From Burkholderiaceae bacterium (lineage in GTDB: Bacteria > Pseudomonadota > Gammaproteobacteria > Burkholderiales > Burkholderiaceae): a stretch of DNA of 13,485 bases. Positions within the stretch are counted from its first letter, which is position 1, and the number at the start of each line of letters is the position of its first letter. Shown here piece by piece: positions 6,567-13,485 of the stretch. Made by a program: the position numbers and the translations under genes. The notes beneath the pieces were generated by a model. It was not told where the DNA came from. It made no database searches and was given only the letters and a program-made list of their open reading frames with translations. The stretch spans positions 1-13,485 of the forward strand of contig JAKONL010000273.1 of the NCBI GenBank assembly GCA_022701965.1. The letters run 5' to 3'.

Positions 6567-7553
6567 ATGACGCCATCGGAGCATTTCTCGCGCAGGCTTT
6601 GCCTGCAGGTCGCCGCCGCGGCCGCCCTGGGGCTGGGCGGCCTGCCGGCCGCTTTCGCGCAGGACCGGATCACGCGCATCGTCGTCGCGTTCCCGCCAGG
6701 CGGCCCGGTCGATTTCGTCGCGCGCACGCTGGCCGAGCAGCTCGGCAAGGAGCTCGGGCGCCAGGTCATCATCGAGAACCGCGCCGGCGCCAACGGCACC
6801 ATCGCGGCGGAGTACGTCGCGCGCGCCGCGCCCGACGCACAGACGCTGTGGCTCACCAGCGTGGGCGCGGTGGCGATCAATCCGTCGCTCTACGAGAAGC
6901 TTCCCTACGACCCGGCGCGGGACCTGACGCCGGTCTCGCTGATCGTGCGCAACGTCGAAGTGCTGGTGGTCTCGGCCGATGCACCCTACGCCACCGGCGC
7001 CGAATTCGTCGCCGCAGCGAAGAAGAGCGGCAAGCCGATGACGCTCGCCTCGTCGGGCACCGGCAGCGTGCCGCACCTGGCGATGGAACTGCTGGCCGAT
7101 GCCGCGAAGACGCCGATGCTGCACGTGCCGTACAAGGGCGCGGCACCGGCCATCACCGACGTGATCGCCGGCCATGTCGACGGCTTCTTCGGCGACATCC
7201 CGGGGCTGCTGCCGTTCATCCGGGGCGGCAAGCTCAAACCCATCGGCATCGCGGCGGCGCGGCGCAATCCGATCCTGCCGGAGGTCAAGACCTTCGAGGA
7301 GATGGGCATCGCCGGTGTCGACTCGGACAACTGGTACGGCCTGTTCGCGGCCAGGGGCACGCCGGGCGACGTGCTGGAGGCGATGAACGGCGCGGTGCGC
7401 AGGTCGCTCGGGACCGAGAGCGTCCGCGCGCGGCTGCTGGCCTCGGGCGCCGAGCCCGCACCGTCGTCGCCCGCCGAACTGGCCGCGCTGCTCGCCCGCG
7501 ACACGGCCAAGTGGTCGGCCGTGGTGCGGGCCAAGAAGATCAAACCCGACTGA
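6567..7553 (+). CDS. Bug-family (TctC-like) periplasmic solute-binding protein
   Basis: The protein has 328 residues, typical for Bug receptors of Burkholderiales. Residues 1-31 form a signal peptide with SRRLCLQ, a twin-arginine-like start, a hydrophobic Ala/Leu/Gly core and a likely cleavage after AFA (29-31). Family motifs follow: RIVVAFPPGGPVDFVAR with the ligand-binding PGG..D loop, VIIENRAGANGTIAAEYVA, LASSGTGSVPHLAMELL, and HVPYKGAAPAITDVIAGHVD. Such proteins bind carboxylates, aromatic acids or similar small molecules in the periplasm and serve tripartite tricarboxylate transporters or act in sensing. No TctA/TctB genes occur in the window, so its membrane partner, if any, is elsewhere. 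AAGGAG at 6553-6558 lies eight bases before the ATG. It is the third gene of the LysR-linked operon, 32 bp after the SDR. Confidence 0.95.
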   Translation: MTPSEHFSRRLCLQVAAAAALGLGGLPAAFAQDRITRIVVAFPPGGPVDFVARTLAEQLGKELGRQVIIENRAGANGTIAAEYVARAAPDAQTLWLTSVGAVAINPSLYEKLPYDPARDLTPVSLIVRNVEVLVVSADAPYATGAEFVAAAKKSGKPMTLASSGTGSVPHLAMELLADAAKTPMLHVPYKGAAPAITDVIAGHVDGFFGDIPGLLPFIRGGKLKPIGIAAARRNPILPEVKTFEEMGIAGVDSDNWYGLFAARGTPGDVLEAMNGAVRRSLGTESVRARLLASGAEPAPSSPAELAALLARDTAKWSAVVRAKKIKPD

Positions 7554-7561
7554 AGGTGCAC

Positions 7562-8173
7562 ATGCGAAAAGATCTCCTGCTGCTCCAGATGAGCCTGGAA
7601 CCCGGCGTGACGTCCTTCATCGATGCGGACTGCCGCGCCTTCGCCAGGGCGCTGTCCCTGGCGCACGCGGACGACATTTCGGTGCGTCGCGTCGCCGTGT
7701 CGCCCGACGCCGGGCGTGCGTACGTCTACCTCGATCCGGGGACCGCGGCGTCCGCGCTGGAGCCGACGCTGCTGGGCACCGACTTCGCGCAGTACAACCC
7801 GTGGGCCACGAACGTCCGCGTGTCCTGGCTCGAATGCCGGCTCGACATTCCCGGTGCGTCGCGTGGCAGGGCGGTGTCGTTCCACTACGTGGTCGAGATG
7901 GACCCCGACGCCGGCTGGATGCCCGAGATCTCGCGCTGGTACGACGCCGAGCATCTGCCCGGCCTCGCCGCGGTCGAGGGATGCGTTCGCGCGACGCGGT
8001 TCGTGAACCACGGCCACGGTCCGCTGTCGCTCGCCTGCTACGACCTCGTGTCGCGCGAGACGCTCGGCTCGCCGCCCTGGCTCGCCGTGCGTTCGACCTC
8101 GTGGAGCGACGTCACGCGACCGCACTTCATGAACACGCTGCGAACCATGTTCAGCGTGCCGCCGATGGTCTGA
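7562..8173 (+). CDS. Protein of unknown function, predicted dimeric alpha/beta-barrel (EthD-like)
   Basis: The protein has 203 residues and I recognise no characterised homologue. The second half (about 105-200) has an EthD/dimeric alpha-beta-barrel look: a hydrophobic strand SFHYVVEMD, then ISRWYDAEHLPGLAAVEGCV, a strand RATRFVNHGHG, then LACYDLVSRETL and WLAVRSTSWSDVTRPHF. The first half (1-95) has weaker strand-helix-strand character (LLLLQMSL, AYVYLDPG, VRVSWLEC), so two ferredoxin-like modules may be fused. Relatives of this fold act as isomerases, dehalogenases or monooxygenases. His131, His149, His151 and Tyr127 are candidate functional residues (inference). No signal peptide is seen, so it is probably cytosolic. 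It starts eight bases after the Bug stop, with AAGG at 7553-7556 as ribosome site, so it is the last gene of the operon. Its last 23 bp overlap the convergent MFS gene. Confidence 0.7.
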   Translation: MRKDLLLLQMSLEPGVTSFIDADCRAFARALSLAHADDISVRRVAVSPDAGRAYVYLDPGTAASALEPTLLGTDFAQYNPWATNVRVSWLECRLDIPGASRGRAVSFHYVVEMDPDAGWMPEISRWYDAEHLPGLAAVEGCVRATRFVNHGHGPLSLACYDLVSRETLGSPPWLAVRSTSWSDVTRPHFMNTLRTMFSVPPMV

Positions 8174-9401
8174 GGCCTCCGGTTTGCGCAGCGGGGCGCT
8201 CGCGTTGCGCGAGCCAGAACATCGGCAATGCCAGCACGGCGGCCGTCGCCAGCACGACGAACGCGAGCCCGAAGTTCTGGCCCTGGCCGACCAGAGCGTT
8301 GGCGAGGCCGGGGCTGACCGCCGCGCCGATCCCCTGCAGCGTCATCACGAAGCCCAGGGCCGTGTTGAAGCGGCCCGTGCCCTGCACGTAGCGCTGCACC
8401 ATCAGCGGCGTCGCCACGCCCAGCACGCCAGCGGCGAGCCCGTCGAGGACCTGCACCGGGATGTTGTTCCACTGGCTCGTGAACAGGTAGGCCAGTGCGC
8501 CGCGCAACGGCAGCACCAGGATCGCCGCATAGACGAACCACGCGATGTCGAAGCGGCGGCTGCGCGAGACCCACAGCGCCACCGGAATCATCGTGAGCTG
8601 GGCGACCACGATGGCGATGCCGGTCCACAACAGCGGCGCCGAGTCGGCGACCGTGGCCGCGAGCCGCTGGTTGAGCAGCGGCAGCATCGCGGCGTTGCCC
8701 AGATGGAAGAGGGCGCAGGTCAGCGCGAAGAGAACGAGCGGACGGTTGCGAAACAGCAGCCGGATGGGCGCATGGCCGTGGCCGTCGGTCACGGCCGGCG
8801 CCGGGTCCTGCGGCTCCTCGCCGCGCGCGGCGTCGTGATCGATGTCGCGCGCGTCGATCGACAGCACGAACACCAGCATGCCGACCGTCATGGCCGCCAT
8901 CACGGCGAGGATCCACGAGGCGCCCAGCAGGTGCGCCGCGAGACCCGCGCCGATCGCCGACACCATGTTGCCGCCGTGGCTGAAGGCCTCGTTGCGGCCC
9001 ATCTGGCGCTTGAAGCCGGAGGACCGCGCGATGCCCAGCGTCAGCGCCGCCATCGTGGCGGCGAGCACGGCACCCGCCGCGCCGGTGACGACCTGCGAGG
9101 CGATCAGCAGCGGCCCCGACAGCGTCATGAACGCGACCGCGCTCGAGCCCAGCACGGCCAGCGCCGCGACCACCGTCATCGCGCGCTTGGCGACCGAGCG
9201 GTCGACCCAGGCGCCGGCCAGCGGCGTCGCGAGCACGGCGGCCAGGCCGCCCGCGGTCATCGTGATGCCGATCAGGTCCTGCCGGACATGGTTCTCCTGC
9301 AGGTAGGTGGCGAGGAACGGCCCGAGACCATCCCGGACGTCGGCCATGAAGAAGGCCAGCCAGGTCAGGGCCAGCAACGATGATCGACCGCGTGGGGACA
9401 T
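8151..9401 (-). CDS. Major facilitator superfamily transporter
   Basis: The protein has 416 residues with about twelve hydrophobic helices in two halves. A motif A-like loop, GAWVDRSVAKR (63-73), lies between helices 2 and 3. The central cytoplasmic loop (about 180-215) is polar and rich in Asp/Glu/His/Pro (ARDIDHDAARGEEPQDPAPA). NAAMLPLLNQRL and VATPLMVQRYVQGTGRFN occur in the second half. The overall look is of proton-coupled MFS permeases with efflux-like architecture; import or export cannot be decided. The ATG at 9401 has GGAG about eleven bases upstream. It lies 38 bp downstream of the small repeat protein on the same strand and may share its transcript. The stop lies within the last codons of the convergent 7562-8173 gene. 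The substrate is unknown. Confidence 0.92.
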   Translation of the reverse strand: MSPRGRSSLLALTWLAFFMADVRDGLGPFLATYLQENHVRQDLIGITMTAGGLAAVLATPLAGAWVDRSVAKRAMTVVAALAVLGSSAVAFMTLSGPLLIASQVVTGAAGAVLAATMAALTLGIARSSGFKRQMGRNEAFSHGGNMVSAIGAGLAAHLLGASWILAVMAAMTVGMLVFVLSIDARDIDHDAARGEEPQDPAPAVTDGHGHAPIRLLFRNRPLVLFALTCALFHLGNAAMLPLLNQRLAATVADSAPLLWTGIAIVVAQLTMIPVALWVSRSRRFDIAWFVYAAILVLPLRGALAYLFTSQWNNIPVQVLDGLAAGVLGVATPLMVQRYVQGTGRFNTALGFVMTLQGIGAAVSPGLANALVGQGQNFGLAFVVLATAAVLALPMFWLAQRERPAAQTGGLRPSAAR

Positions 9402-9439
9402 GGTGTCGGCGCTCCGTGGATCGTTTCGGGCCGGGACGT

Positions 9440-9991
9440 TCAGTGCGCCGGGCCGACCGGTTCGCCGTTGACGCTGACGGCCTCGATCACGCGGCCCTTG
9501 CCGGTCGCGAGCCGCTGCGATGCGCCTTCGGCCTTGACCTTGTCGCCGACCTTCAGGCCGAGCTTTTCCAGGCCGTCGGGACGGGTGTGGATGAAGTCGC
9601 CGGTGTCGAGCACCACGCCGTTGGGTGCGCCGTGCTTGGCGTAGTTGAATCGCACCACCGTTCCGGCGACTTCACCGTGCGGATGCGCGGGCTTCGTCTC
9701 CTTGCCGTCGACCGCCGCCAGGCGTTCGAAGCGGTAGAGCGAATGGGCGGCGTCGCCCTTGGGCGAAGGCGGCGGTTCGGTGCCTTCGACCGTCAGCGAC
9801 TGGCCGGCCTCGAGACTGCCGAGCTGGGCGAGCGTCGACGGATCGTGCGGATCGGCCACGAACTGCGTGGGCACGCCGTCGGTGTCGATCAGGAAGCCCT
9901 CGACCGCTCCCTTGGGGCTGTAGATCAGGTGCTGGAAGCGGCCTTCGACGGACCAGACATCGATGTCTTTTTCGGGTTTCGGATGTGGCAT
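9440..9991 (-). CDS. Uncharacterised two-repeat protein, no signal peptide
   Basis: The protein has 183 residues and I recognise no named family. It contains two copies of a beta-rich unit: residues about 14-70 (SVEGRFQHLIYSPKGAVEGF, then LIDTDGVPTQF ending SLTVEG) and about 108-176 (VAGTVVRFNYAKHGAPNGVV, then LDTGDFIHTRP and LKVGDKVKAEG). The shared pattern is a Gly followed by alternating hydrophobics, a Gly-x-x-x-Gly turn, 'hLxDT/DG', and a final 'hxxGDxVxxEG'. This is OB-fold or small-barrel-like in spacing (inference). The same unit occurs twice in the adjacent exported protein at 10058-10969. The ATG at 9991 is preferred; an in-frame TTG at 10021 would add ten polar residues and has no ribosome site. 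The N-terminus is charged and polar, so a cytosolic location is predicted. The MFS gene lies 38 bp downstream. Confidence 0.75.
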   Translation of the reverse strand: MPHPKPEKDIDVWSVEGRFQHLIYSPKGAVEGFLIDTDGVPTQFVADPHDPSTLAQLGSLEAGQSLTVEGTEPPPSPKGDAAHSLYRFERLAAVDGKETKPAHPHGEVAGTVVRFNYAKHGAPNGVVLDTGDFIHTRPDGLEKLGLKVGDKVKAEGASQRLATGKGRVIEAVSVNGEPVGPAH

Positions 9992-10057
9992 GGAATGCTT
10001 TCGTTGATTTGGGTTGTTCAAGGGGGAGAGGGGAATTCGGCGCGGCAGGACCGGCGA

Positions 10058-10969
10058 TCAGGACGCCGGCATCGGAGGCACCTGGCCCGATGGCTGGGTC
10101 GGCATCGCCTGACCGGTCGGCGGCGGCGGTGCAGCCCGGCGGCTCTTGCCCTGGCCTGCGATCGGTGCCGGACCGCCGGGCGGCGGCGGTTCGCTGCCGG
10201 GTCCGGCGAACAGTTCTCGCATGTTGGCTTGGGACGTTCCCATCGCCGTGGCCTCGATCGCATTGCCGCTGGCACCGCGCGTACCCCAGCCGCGTGCCTC
10301 GACGGCAGCGCCCGGCGTCAGCGTGGCGGCGTAGGAGGCGCCGACATGGGGCGGGAAGCGGACGATGGTGCCGCTGTCGAGCAGCACGCCGCGAACGTCG
10401 CCGCGGTCGGTGTAGAGCAGGCGGTCGACGCGGCCGCTGGCGTTCATGGCGGTCAGGGCGCCGGGCTCGCGGGGAGCGCGCGGCTGCGCGCCGGCGGTCG
10501 GGGGCGTGTCGACCACACGGCGACCGCCATCCGGCATCGACAGACTCACGGCACGGACCACCGGCACGTTCGGCGCGCGCCAGCCATCGACCTGGACGTT
10601 GTCGCCGACCTTGAAGGCGGCCGACACGGCGGCCGACAGGTGTGGTGGAAAGCCGACCTGCGTACCGTCGTTCAGGAGCACGCCGTCGACGTCGCCGTTC
10701 GGATTGACGAGCCAGCGCTGGATCCGGCCGGTGACCACGGACGTGGCGCCGCCACGGTCCGACGGCGAGGCCGGCGTGCCGGCGACCGGCGGTGGGGGAG
10801 GCATTCCCGCAGCCCGCGGGGAGGTCGGCGGCGCGACGGTGGGGCCGGCGCCGGTGGCCGCATCGGGTGCGACCCGGGGTGCGGGCTGGGCGTGGGCGCC
10901 GGCCGCCGTCAGCGTCAGCGCGACGGCGATGGCCGAGAAGAGGGAAGAGGGACGAAAGCGGAAGTTCAT
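10058..10969 (-). CDS. Uncharacterised exported protein with two beta-rich repeats and proline-rich linkers
   Basis: The protein has 303 residues. Residues 1-27 are a signal peptide (MNFRFRPSS, hydrophobic FSAIAVALTLTAAG, cleavage after AHA). A Pro/Ala-rich spacer (28-75) follows. Unit A (about 80-143) reads GRIQRWLVNPNGDVDGVLLN then DGTQVGFPPH and VGDNVQVDGWRAP. Unit B (about 178-243) reads SGRVDRLLYTDRGDVRGVLL then DSGTIVRFPPH and PGAAVEARGWG. The units clearly match each other (GDV.GVLL, G-T-x-V-x-FPPH, a final G-W) and, more loosely, the two units of the neighbouring 9440-9991 gene. The C-terminus (255-303) is again Pro/Gly-rich and probably disordered. A periplasmic or secreted location is likely. 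The function is unknown; an OB-fold-like binding role is only inference. AGGAG lies five bases before the ATG at 10969. Transcription is probably shared with 9440-9991 (66-bp gap). Confidence 0.8.
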   Translation of the reverse strand: MNFRFRPSSLFSAIAVALTLTAAGAHAQPAPRVAPDAATGAGPTVAPPTSPRAAGMPPPPPVAGTPASPSDRGGATSVVTGRIQRWLVNPNGDVDGVLLNDGTQVGFPPHLSAAVSAAFKVGDNVQVDGWRAPNVPVVRAVSLSMPDGGRRVVDTPPTAGAQPRAPREPGALTAMNASGRVDRLLYTDRGDVRGVLLDSGTIVRFPPHVGASYAATLTPGAAVEARGWGTRGASGNAIEATAMGTSQANMRELFAGPGSEPPPPGGPAPIAGQGKSRRAAPPPPTGQAMPTQPSGQVPPMPAS

Positions 10970-11132
10970 GGCAGCTCCTGGTTGGATGCTTTTCTTACTC
11001 AAGCCGCGTGCCAGGGTCCGATGCCTTTGGAATCAACGACTTGCGCGTGTCGCGGTCCTGCCGGTGGATGCGAAGCGGACGCCTGCCTGTCCCATTCGCG
11101 GACAACTGTCCGGACGTCGGCGCGCAGCGATG

Positions 11133-12749
11133 TCATTCCGCGAGCCACGGACGGACCACGCCATTGGTCCACCCGAAGCCGTCCTGCAGCGGATACTCGC
11201 CGCCATCGCCGCCCGTGCAGCTGGCTGTCTCCGTCGGGCGCAGCGCGTACTTCTCCACCAGCTTGCCCTCGCGGTCGTAGACCTCCTGCACCGTGTCGAG
11301 CCAGCGACGCCGGATCTCCGAGGCGAGCGCGTCTTCGCCGTAGCGGCGCAATCCCTCCACCGCGATCCATTGCAGCGGCGCCCAGCCGTTGGGCCGGTCC
11401 CATTGTTCGCTGCTCTCGGTCTCGGTCGTCGCGAGGCCGCCGGGCGCGAGCAGCCGGCGCCGGACGGTCGCCGCGAGGGCCGAGGCCTGTTCCGGCGTCG
11501 CCGTCCCGGTGAACAGCGGCGTCACCGTCGCGGCGTTCAACGCGGTGCGCGGTCGTCCGTCCTGCCAGTCGTGGTCCAGGAACGCGCCGGCCTCCGCGTT
11601 CCACAGCCACTTGCCGATGCCTTTCGCCCGGGAGGCGGCCTGATCCTCGAACAGGCGCGCCTGCCGCATGTCGCCGATGCCGACGCTCAGCTGCGCGATC
11701 GTGGTTTCGAGCCGGTGCATCAGCGCGTTCAGGTCGACCGGCAGGATCCGCGTGGTGCGGATCGTCGAGAGCGCGTCGAGGCGGTCGGCGGACTTCGGGA
11801 CACCGGGCGCGAGCCAGCGCGAGCTGAAGTCCCAGCCCGACTCCGCCGCGGCCCGCAGGTCGCGACAGACCTCGGCCGCCGGACGATCCGAACGCGAGGC
11901 GGTGTCGATGTCGTCGCGCCACGACTCCTCGCGCGGCGTATCGCGGTCGTCCCAGTAGCGGTTGAGCAGCGTGCCGTCCGGCAGGGCGACGACGCGGCGG
12001 TGCGCTTCGCCGGGCGCGAGCTTCGAGGCGCCATCCATCCAGAACGCATGCTCCCGCAGCAGCTGCGGCAGGTAGCGCGCCGCGCCCTGGCCCTTGCACG
12101 ATTCGCACAGCTGCGTCATCAGCGCGAAGACCGGGGGTTGCGAGCGGCTCAGGTAGTAGGTGCGCGTCCCGTTGGGCACGTGGCCGTAGGTCTCGATGAG
12201 GTAGGCGAAGTTGTCGGTCATCGCATGCAGCAGCGCATGTTCGCCGCTCTCGGCCAGCCCGAGCATCGTGAAATACGAATCCCAGTAGTACATCTCCACG
12301 AAGCGGCCGCCGGGCACCACGTAGCGGTGCGGCAGGCGCAGCAGCGAACCCCGGTGCGGGTGATGCGACGGATGGCGGGTCAGCTCGCTCCAGAGCCCGT
12401 CGATGTGCTGCGCCATGGTCTGCCCGGGTTCCGGACGGTAGCCGGCCGCGGCGGCGTGCTGCGTGGCGAAGTGACGCTTGACGAACGTGCCGAGGTCGAA
12501 GTCCGGATCGTCCCGCGTGGCGCGGTAGTCGGCCAGGATCTCGTCGGGCGCCTTCAGCGGCGCGCAATCGACGAAGGCCTTGCAGTCCTCGAAGATGCGG
12601 GCGCTCTGCACCGCGACGAACAGTTCCTCGTAGCGGTCGGCGGGCGACCGGGTGTCGCTGGGCGGGTTTGCGGCCGCGGACGCATGGCGCGAGGCCGGTT
12701 CGGTGTGGATGCCGTTCTCGGCATGGGCGGTCGCGGGCGATGTCGGCAT
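11133..12749 (-). CDS. treA: Alpha,alpha-trehalase, glycoside hydrolase family 37
   Basis: The protein has 538 residues, near the roughly 550 of E. coli TreA/TreF. It hydrolyses trehalose to two glucose molecules. Both GH37 signatures are intact: PGGRFVEMYYWDSYF (146-160) and QWDRPNGWAP (449-458). The catalytic acid is Asp307 in ESGWDFSSRW and the catalytic base is Glu518 in GGDGGEYPLQDGFGWTNG, matching the known E. coli pair by motif. The first 37 residues are polar and Ala/Pro-rich with no hydrophobic core, so no signal peptide is evident. That suggests a cytosolic, TreF-like enzyme although the symbol treA is usual in related annotations. The ATG at 12749 has AGGA about six bases upstream and is the furthest possible start. 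It is divergent from a glucose-1-dehydrogenase-like SDR, which could act on the glucose released (inference). Confidence 0.95.
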   Translation of the reverse strand: MPTSPATAHAENGIHTEPASRHASAAANPPSDTRSPADRYEELFVAVQSARIFEDCKAFVDCAPLKAPDEILADYRATRDDPDFDLGTFVKRHFATQHAAAAGYRPEPGQTMAQHIDGLWSELTRHPSHHPHRGSLLRLPHRYVVPGGRFVEMYYWDSYFTMLGLAESGEHALLHAMTDNFAYLIETYGHVPNGTRTYYLSRSQPPVFALMTQLCESCKGQGAARYLPQLLREHAFWMDGASKLAPGEAHRRVVALPDGTLLNRYWDDRDTPREESWRDDIDTASRSDRPAAEVCRDLRAAAESGWDFSSRWLAPGVPKSADRLDALSTIRTTRILPVDLNALMHRLETTIAQLSVGIGDMRQARLFEDQAASRAKGIGKWLWNAEAGAFLDHDWQDGRPRTALNAATVTPLFTGTATPEQASALAATVRRRLLAPGGLATTETESSEQWDRPNGWAPLQWIAVEGLRRYGEDALASEIRRRWLDTVQEVYDREGKLVEKYALRPTETASCTGGDGGEYPLQDGFGWTNGVVRPWLAE

Positions 12750-12982
12750 GGAGGTCCTGGGGCAAAGGCTGGAGCGTGCAGGACATGATGGCGTCGCGCA
12801 TCACGCGCGGCTTCCAACGCAGGGGTCGCCCTGTCGAAGGACGGCGTCCCGCCGACGCGTCGGCGCAATGCGTCTCGTGCTTCCGATGCGCGCTTGTCCG
12901 GCAAGGCTTGCGCCGTCCGCCCGTCTTCGTCGTGGCCACCGCGCCCCGACAGTCGGAGCCTTTCGATCACAGGAACCCCGAC
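12750..12982. other. Divergent promoter region between trehalase and SDR genes
   Basis: This 233-bp gap must hold the promoters of both divergent genes. It contains a 16-bp perfect palindrome at 12850-12865 and a smaller CTTG-N5-CAAG pair at 12893-12905. No clear -35/-10 pair is visible, as is common in such GC-rich DNA. Confidence 0.5.
12850..12865. promoter_or_regulatory. Perfect 16-bp palindrome, candidate operator
   Basis: CGCCGACGCGTCGGCG reads the same on both strands. It sits near the middle of the trehalase/SDR divergent gap, 101 bp from the trehalase start and 118 bp from the SDR start. A dimeric regulator binding here could control both genes. In DNA this GC-rich, one such palindrome per window is not improbable, so position is the main support. 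Confidence 0.4.
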
Positions 12983-13485
12983 ATGAGCAACGCATCCCCC
13001 GTTCCCCCGGTGCTCGCCGGACAGCCCGCCCTGGTGACCGGCGGCGACTCCGGCATCGGCCGCGCGGTCGCGCTGGCGCTGGGCCGCGCCGGCGCTGACG
13101 TGGCCGTCAACTACCGCAAGAACCTGGAGGCGGCCGACGAGGTGGTCGAGCAGATCCGCGGCTTCGGACGGCGCGCCGTCTCGATCGGCGCCGACGTCTC
13201 GAAAGAGGACGAAGTCGAGGCGATGTTCGCGCGGGCGGTGGCCGAGTTCGGCACGCTGCATATCGTCGTGTGCAACGCGGGCCTGCAGCGCGACGCCGCC
13301 TTCCGCGACATGACCCTCGACGAGTGGAACAACGTGATCGGCGTCAATCTCACCGGCCAGTTCCTCTGCGCGCGGGCGGCGGTGCGCGAGTTCGCGCGGC
13401 GCGGCCTCGACGAGAACGTATCGAAGGCCGCCGGCAAGATCATCCACATGAGTTCGGTGCACGAGGTGATTCCCTGGGCCGGCCA
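12983..13485 (+). CDS. SDR oxidoreductase, glucose 1-dehydrogenase-like (3' end outside window)
   Basis: The first 167 residues are present. The cofactor loop is VTGGDSGIGRAVA (18-30), with ADVSKEDE near 70, CNAG (97-100) where most SDRs have NNAG, Asn122 in GVNLTGQF, and the catalytic serine region HMSSVHEVIPWAG (155-167). The Tyr-x-x-x-Lys motif should follow just beyond the edge. The MSSVHEVIPWAG stretch is characteristic of the glucose 1-dehydrogenase branch of SDRs, which oxidises beta-D-glucose to gluconolactone, though many proteins so labelled have other substrates. Asn43-Tyr44-Arg45 after strand 2 suggests that NADP(H) may be accepted. AGGA lies eight bases before the ATG at 12983. 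It is divergent from trehalase across a 233-bp gap. Confidence 0.9.
   Translation, partial: MSNASPVPPVLAGQPALVTGGDSGIGRAVALALGRAGADVAVNYRKNLEAADEVVEQIRGFGRRAVSIGADVSKEDEVEAMFARAVAEFGTLHIVVCNAGLQRDAAFRDMTLDEWNNVIGVNLTGQFLCARAAVREFARRGLDENVSKAAGKIIHMSSVHEVIPWAG

Noticed and set aside
11100..11111. GGACA-AC-TGTCC inverted repeat just downstream of the trehalase stop
   Set aside because: The loop of two bases is too small for a stable hairpin and no T-tract follows, so it was not called a terminator.
10446..12788. Plus-strand open frame of about 780 codons opposite the repeat protein and trehalase
   Set aside because: It lacks motifs and is explained as antisense of the trehalase, whose GH37 signatures are unambiguous on the minus strand.

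Overview
The window is GC-rich, densely packed bacterial DNA that looks like Burkholderiales (Betaproteobacteria). The pointers are strong G/C bias at third codon positions, a Bug-type (TctC-like) periplasmic binding protein beside a LysR regulator and catabolic enzymes, and a LigI-like amidohydrolase. The genus cannot be named from the sequence. No rRNA, tRNA, insertion sequence, CRISPR array or phage gene was seen.

Layout. (1) 1-2006, minus: a membrane-bound hybrid histidine kinase, cut by the window edge inside its C-terminal receiver domain. (2) 2007-2513: a comparatively A/T-rich gap between divergent genes, with several small repeats and one doubtful 48-codon ORF. (3) 2514-3260 and 3293-3844, plus: an atypical OmpR-type regulator with a degenerate receiver, then a carboxymuconolactone decarboxylase-like protein. 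(4) 3851-4738, minus: a LysR regulator, divergent from a tight four-gene plus-strand operon at 4841-8173. The operon encodes a LigI-like lactonase/amidohydrolase, a short-chain dehydrogenase, a Bug solute-binding protein and a predicted alpha/beta-barrel protein of unknown function. A CGATA-N5-TATCG palindrome with a T-N11-A core lies between regulator and operon. (5) 8151-9401, minus: an MFS transporter overlapping the operon tail-to-tail by 23 bp. (6) 9440-9991 and 10058-10969, minus: two neighbouring proteins built from the same roughly 65-residue repeat, one exported and one apparently cytosolic. (7) 11133-12749, minus: a GH37 trehalase, divergent from a glucose-1-dehydrogenase-like SDR (12983 to the right edge), with a 16-bp perfect palindrome between them.

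How the parts may work together (inference). The LysR operon reads as an inducible uptake and catabolic module: the Bug protein binds an organic acid outside, the SDR oxidises an alcohol or lactol, and the LigI-like enzyme opens a lactone. Its substrate is unknown and no TctA/TctB membrane partners are present. The trehalase and the divergent dehydrogenase could form a trehalose to glucose to gluconolactone route. The kinase and the atypical regulator may share a signalling task, but the regulator's receiver lacks the residues for ordinary phosphotransfer. The most unusual items are the paired repeat-protein genes, the uncharacterised LysR module and the degenerate-receiver regulator.
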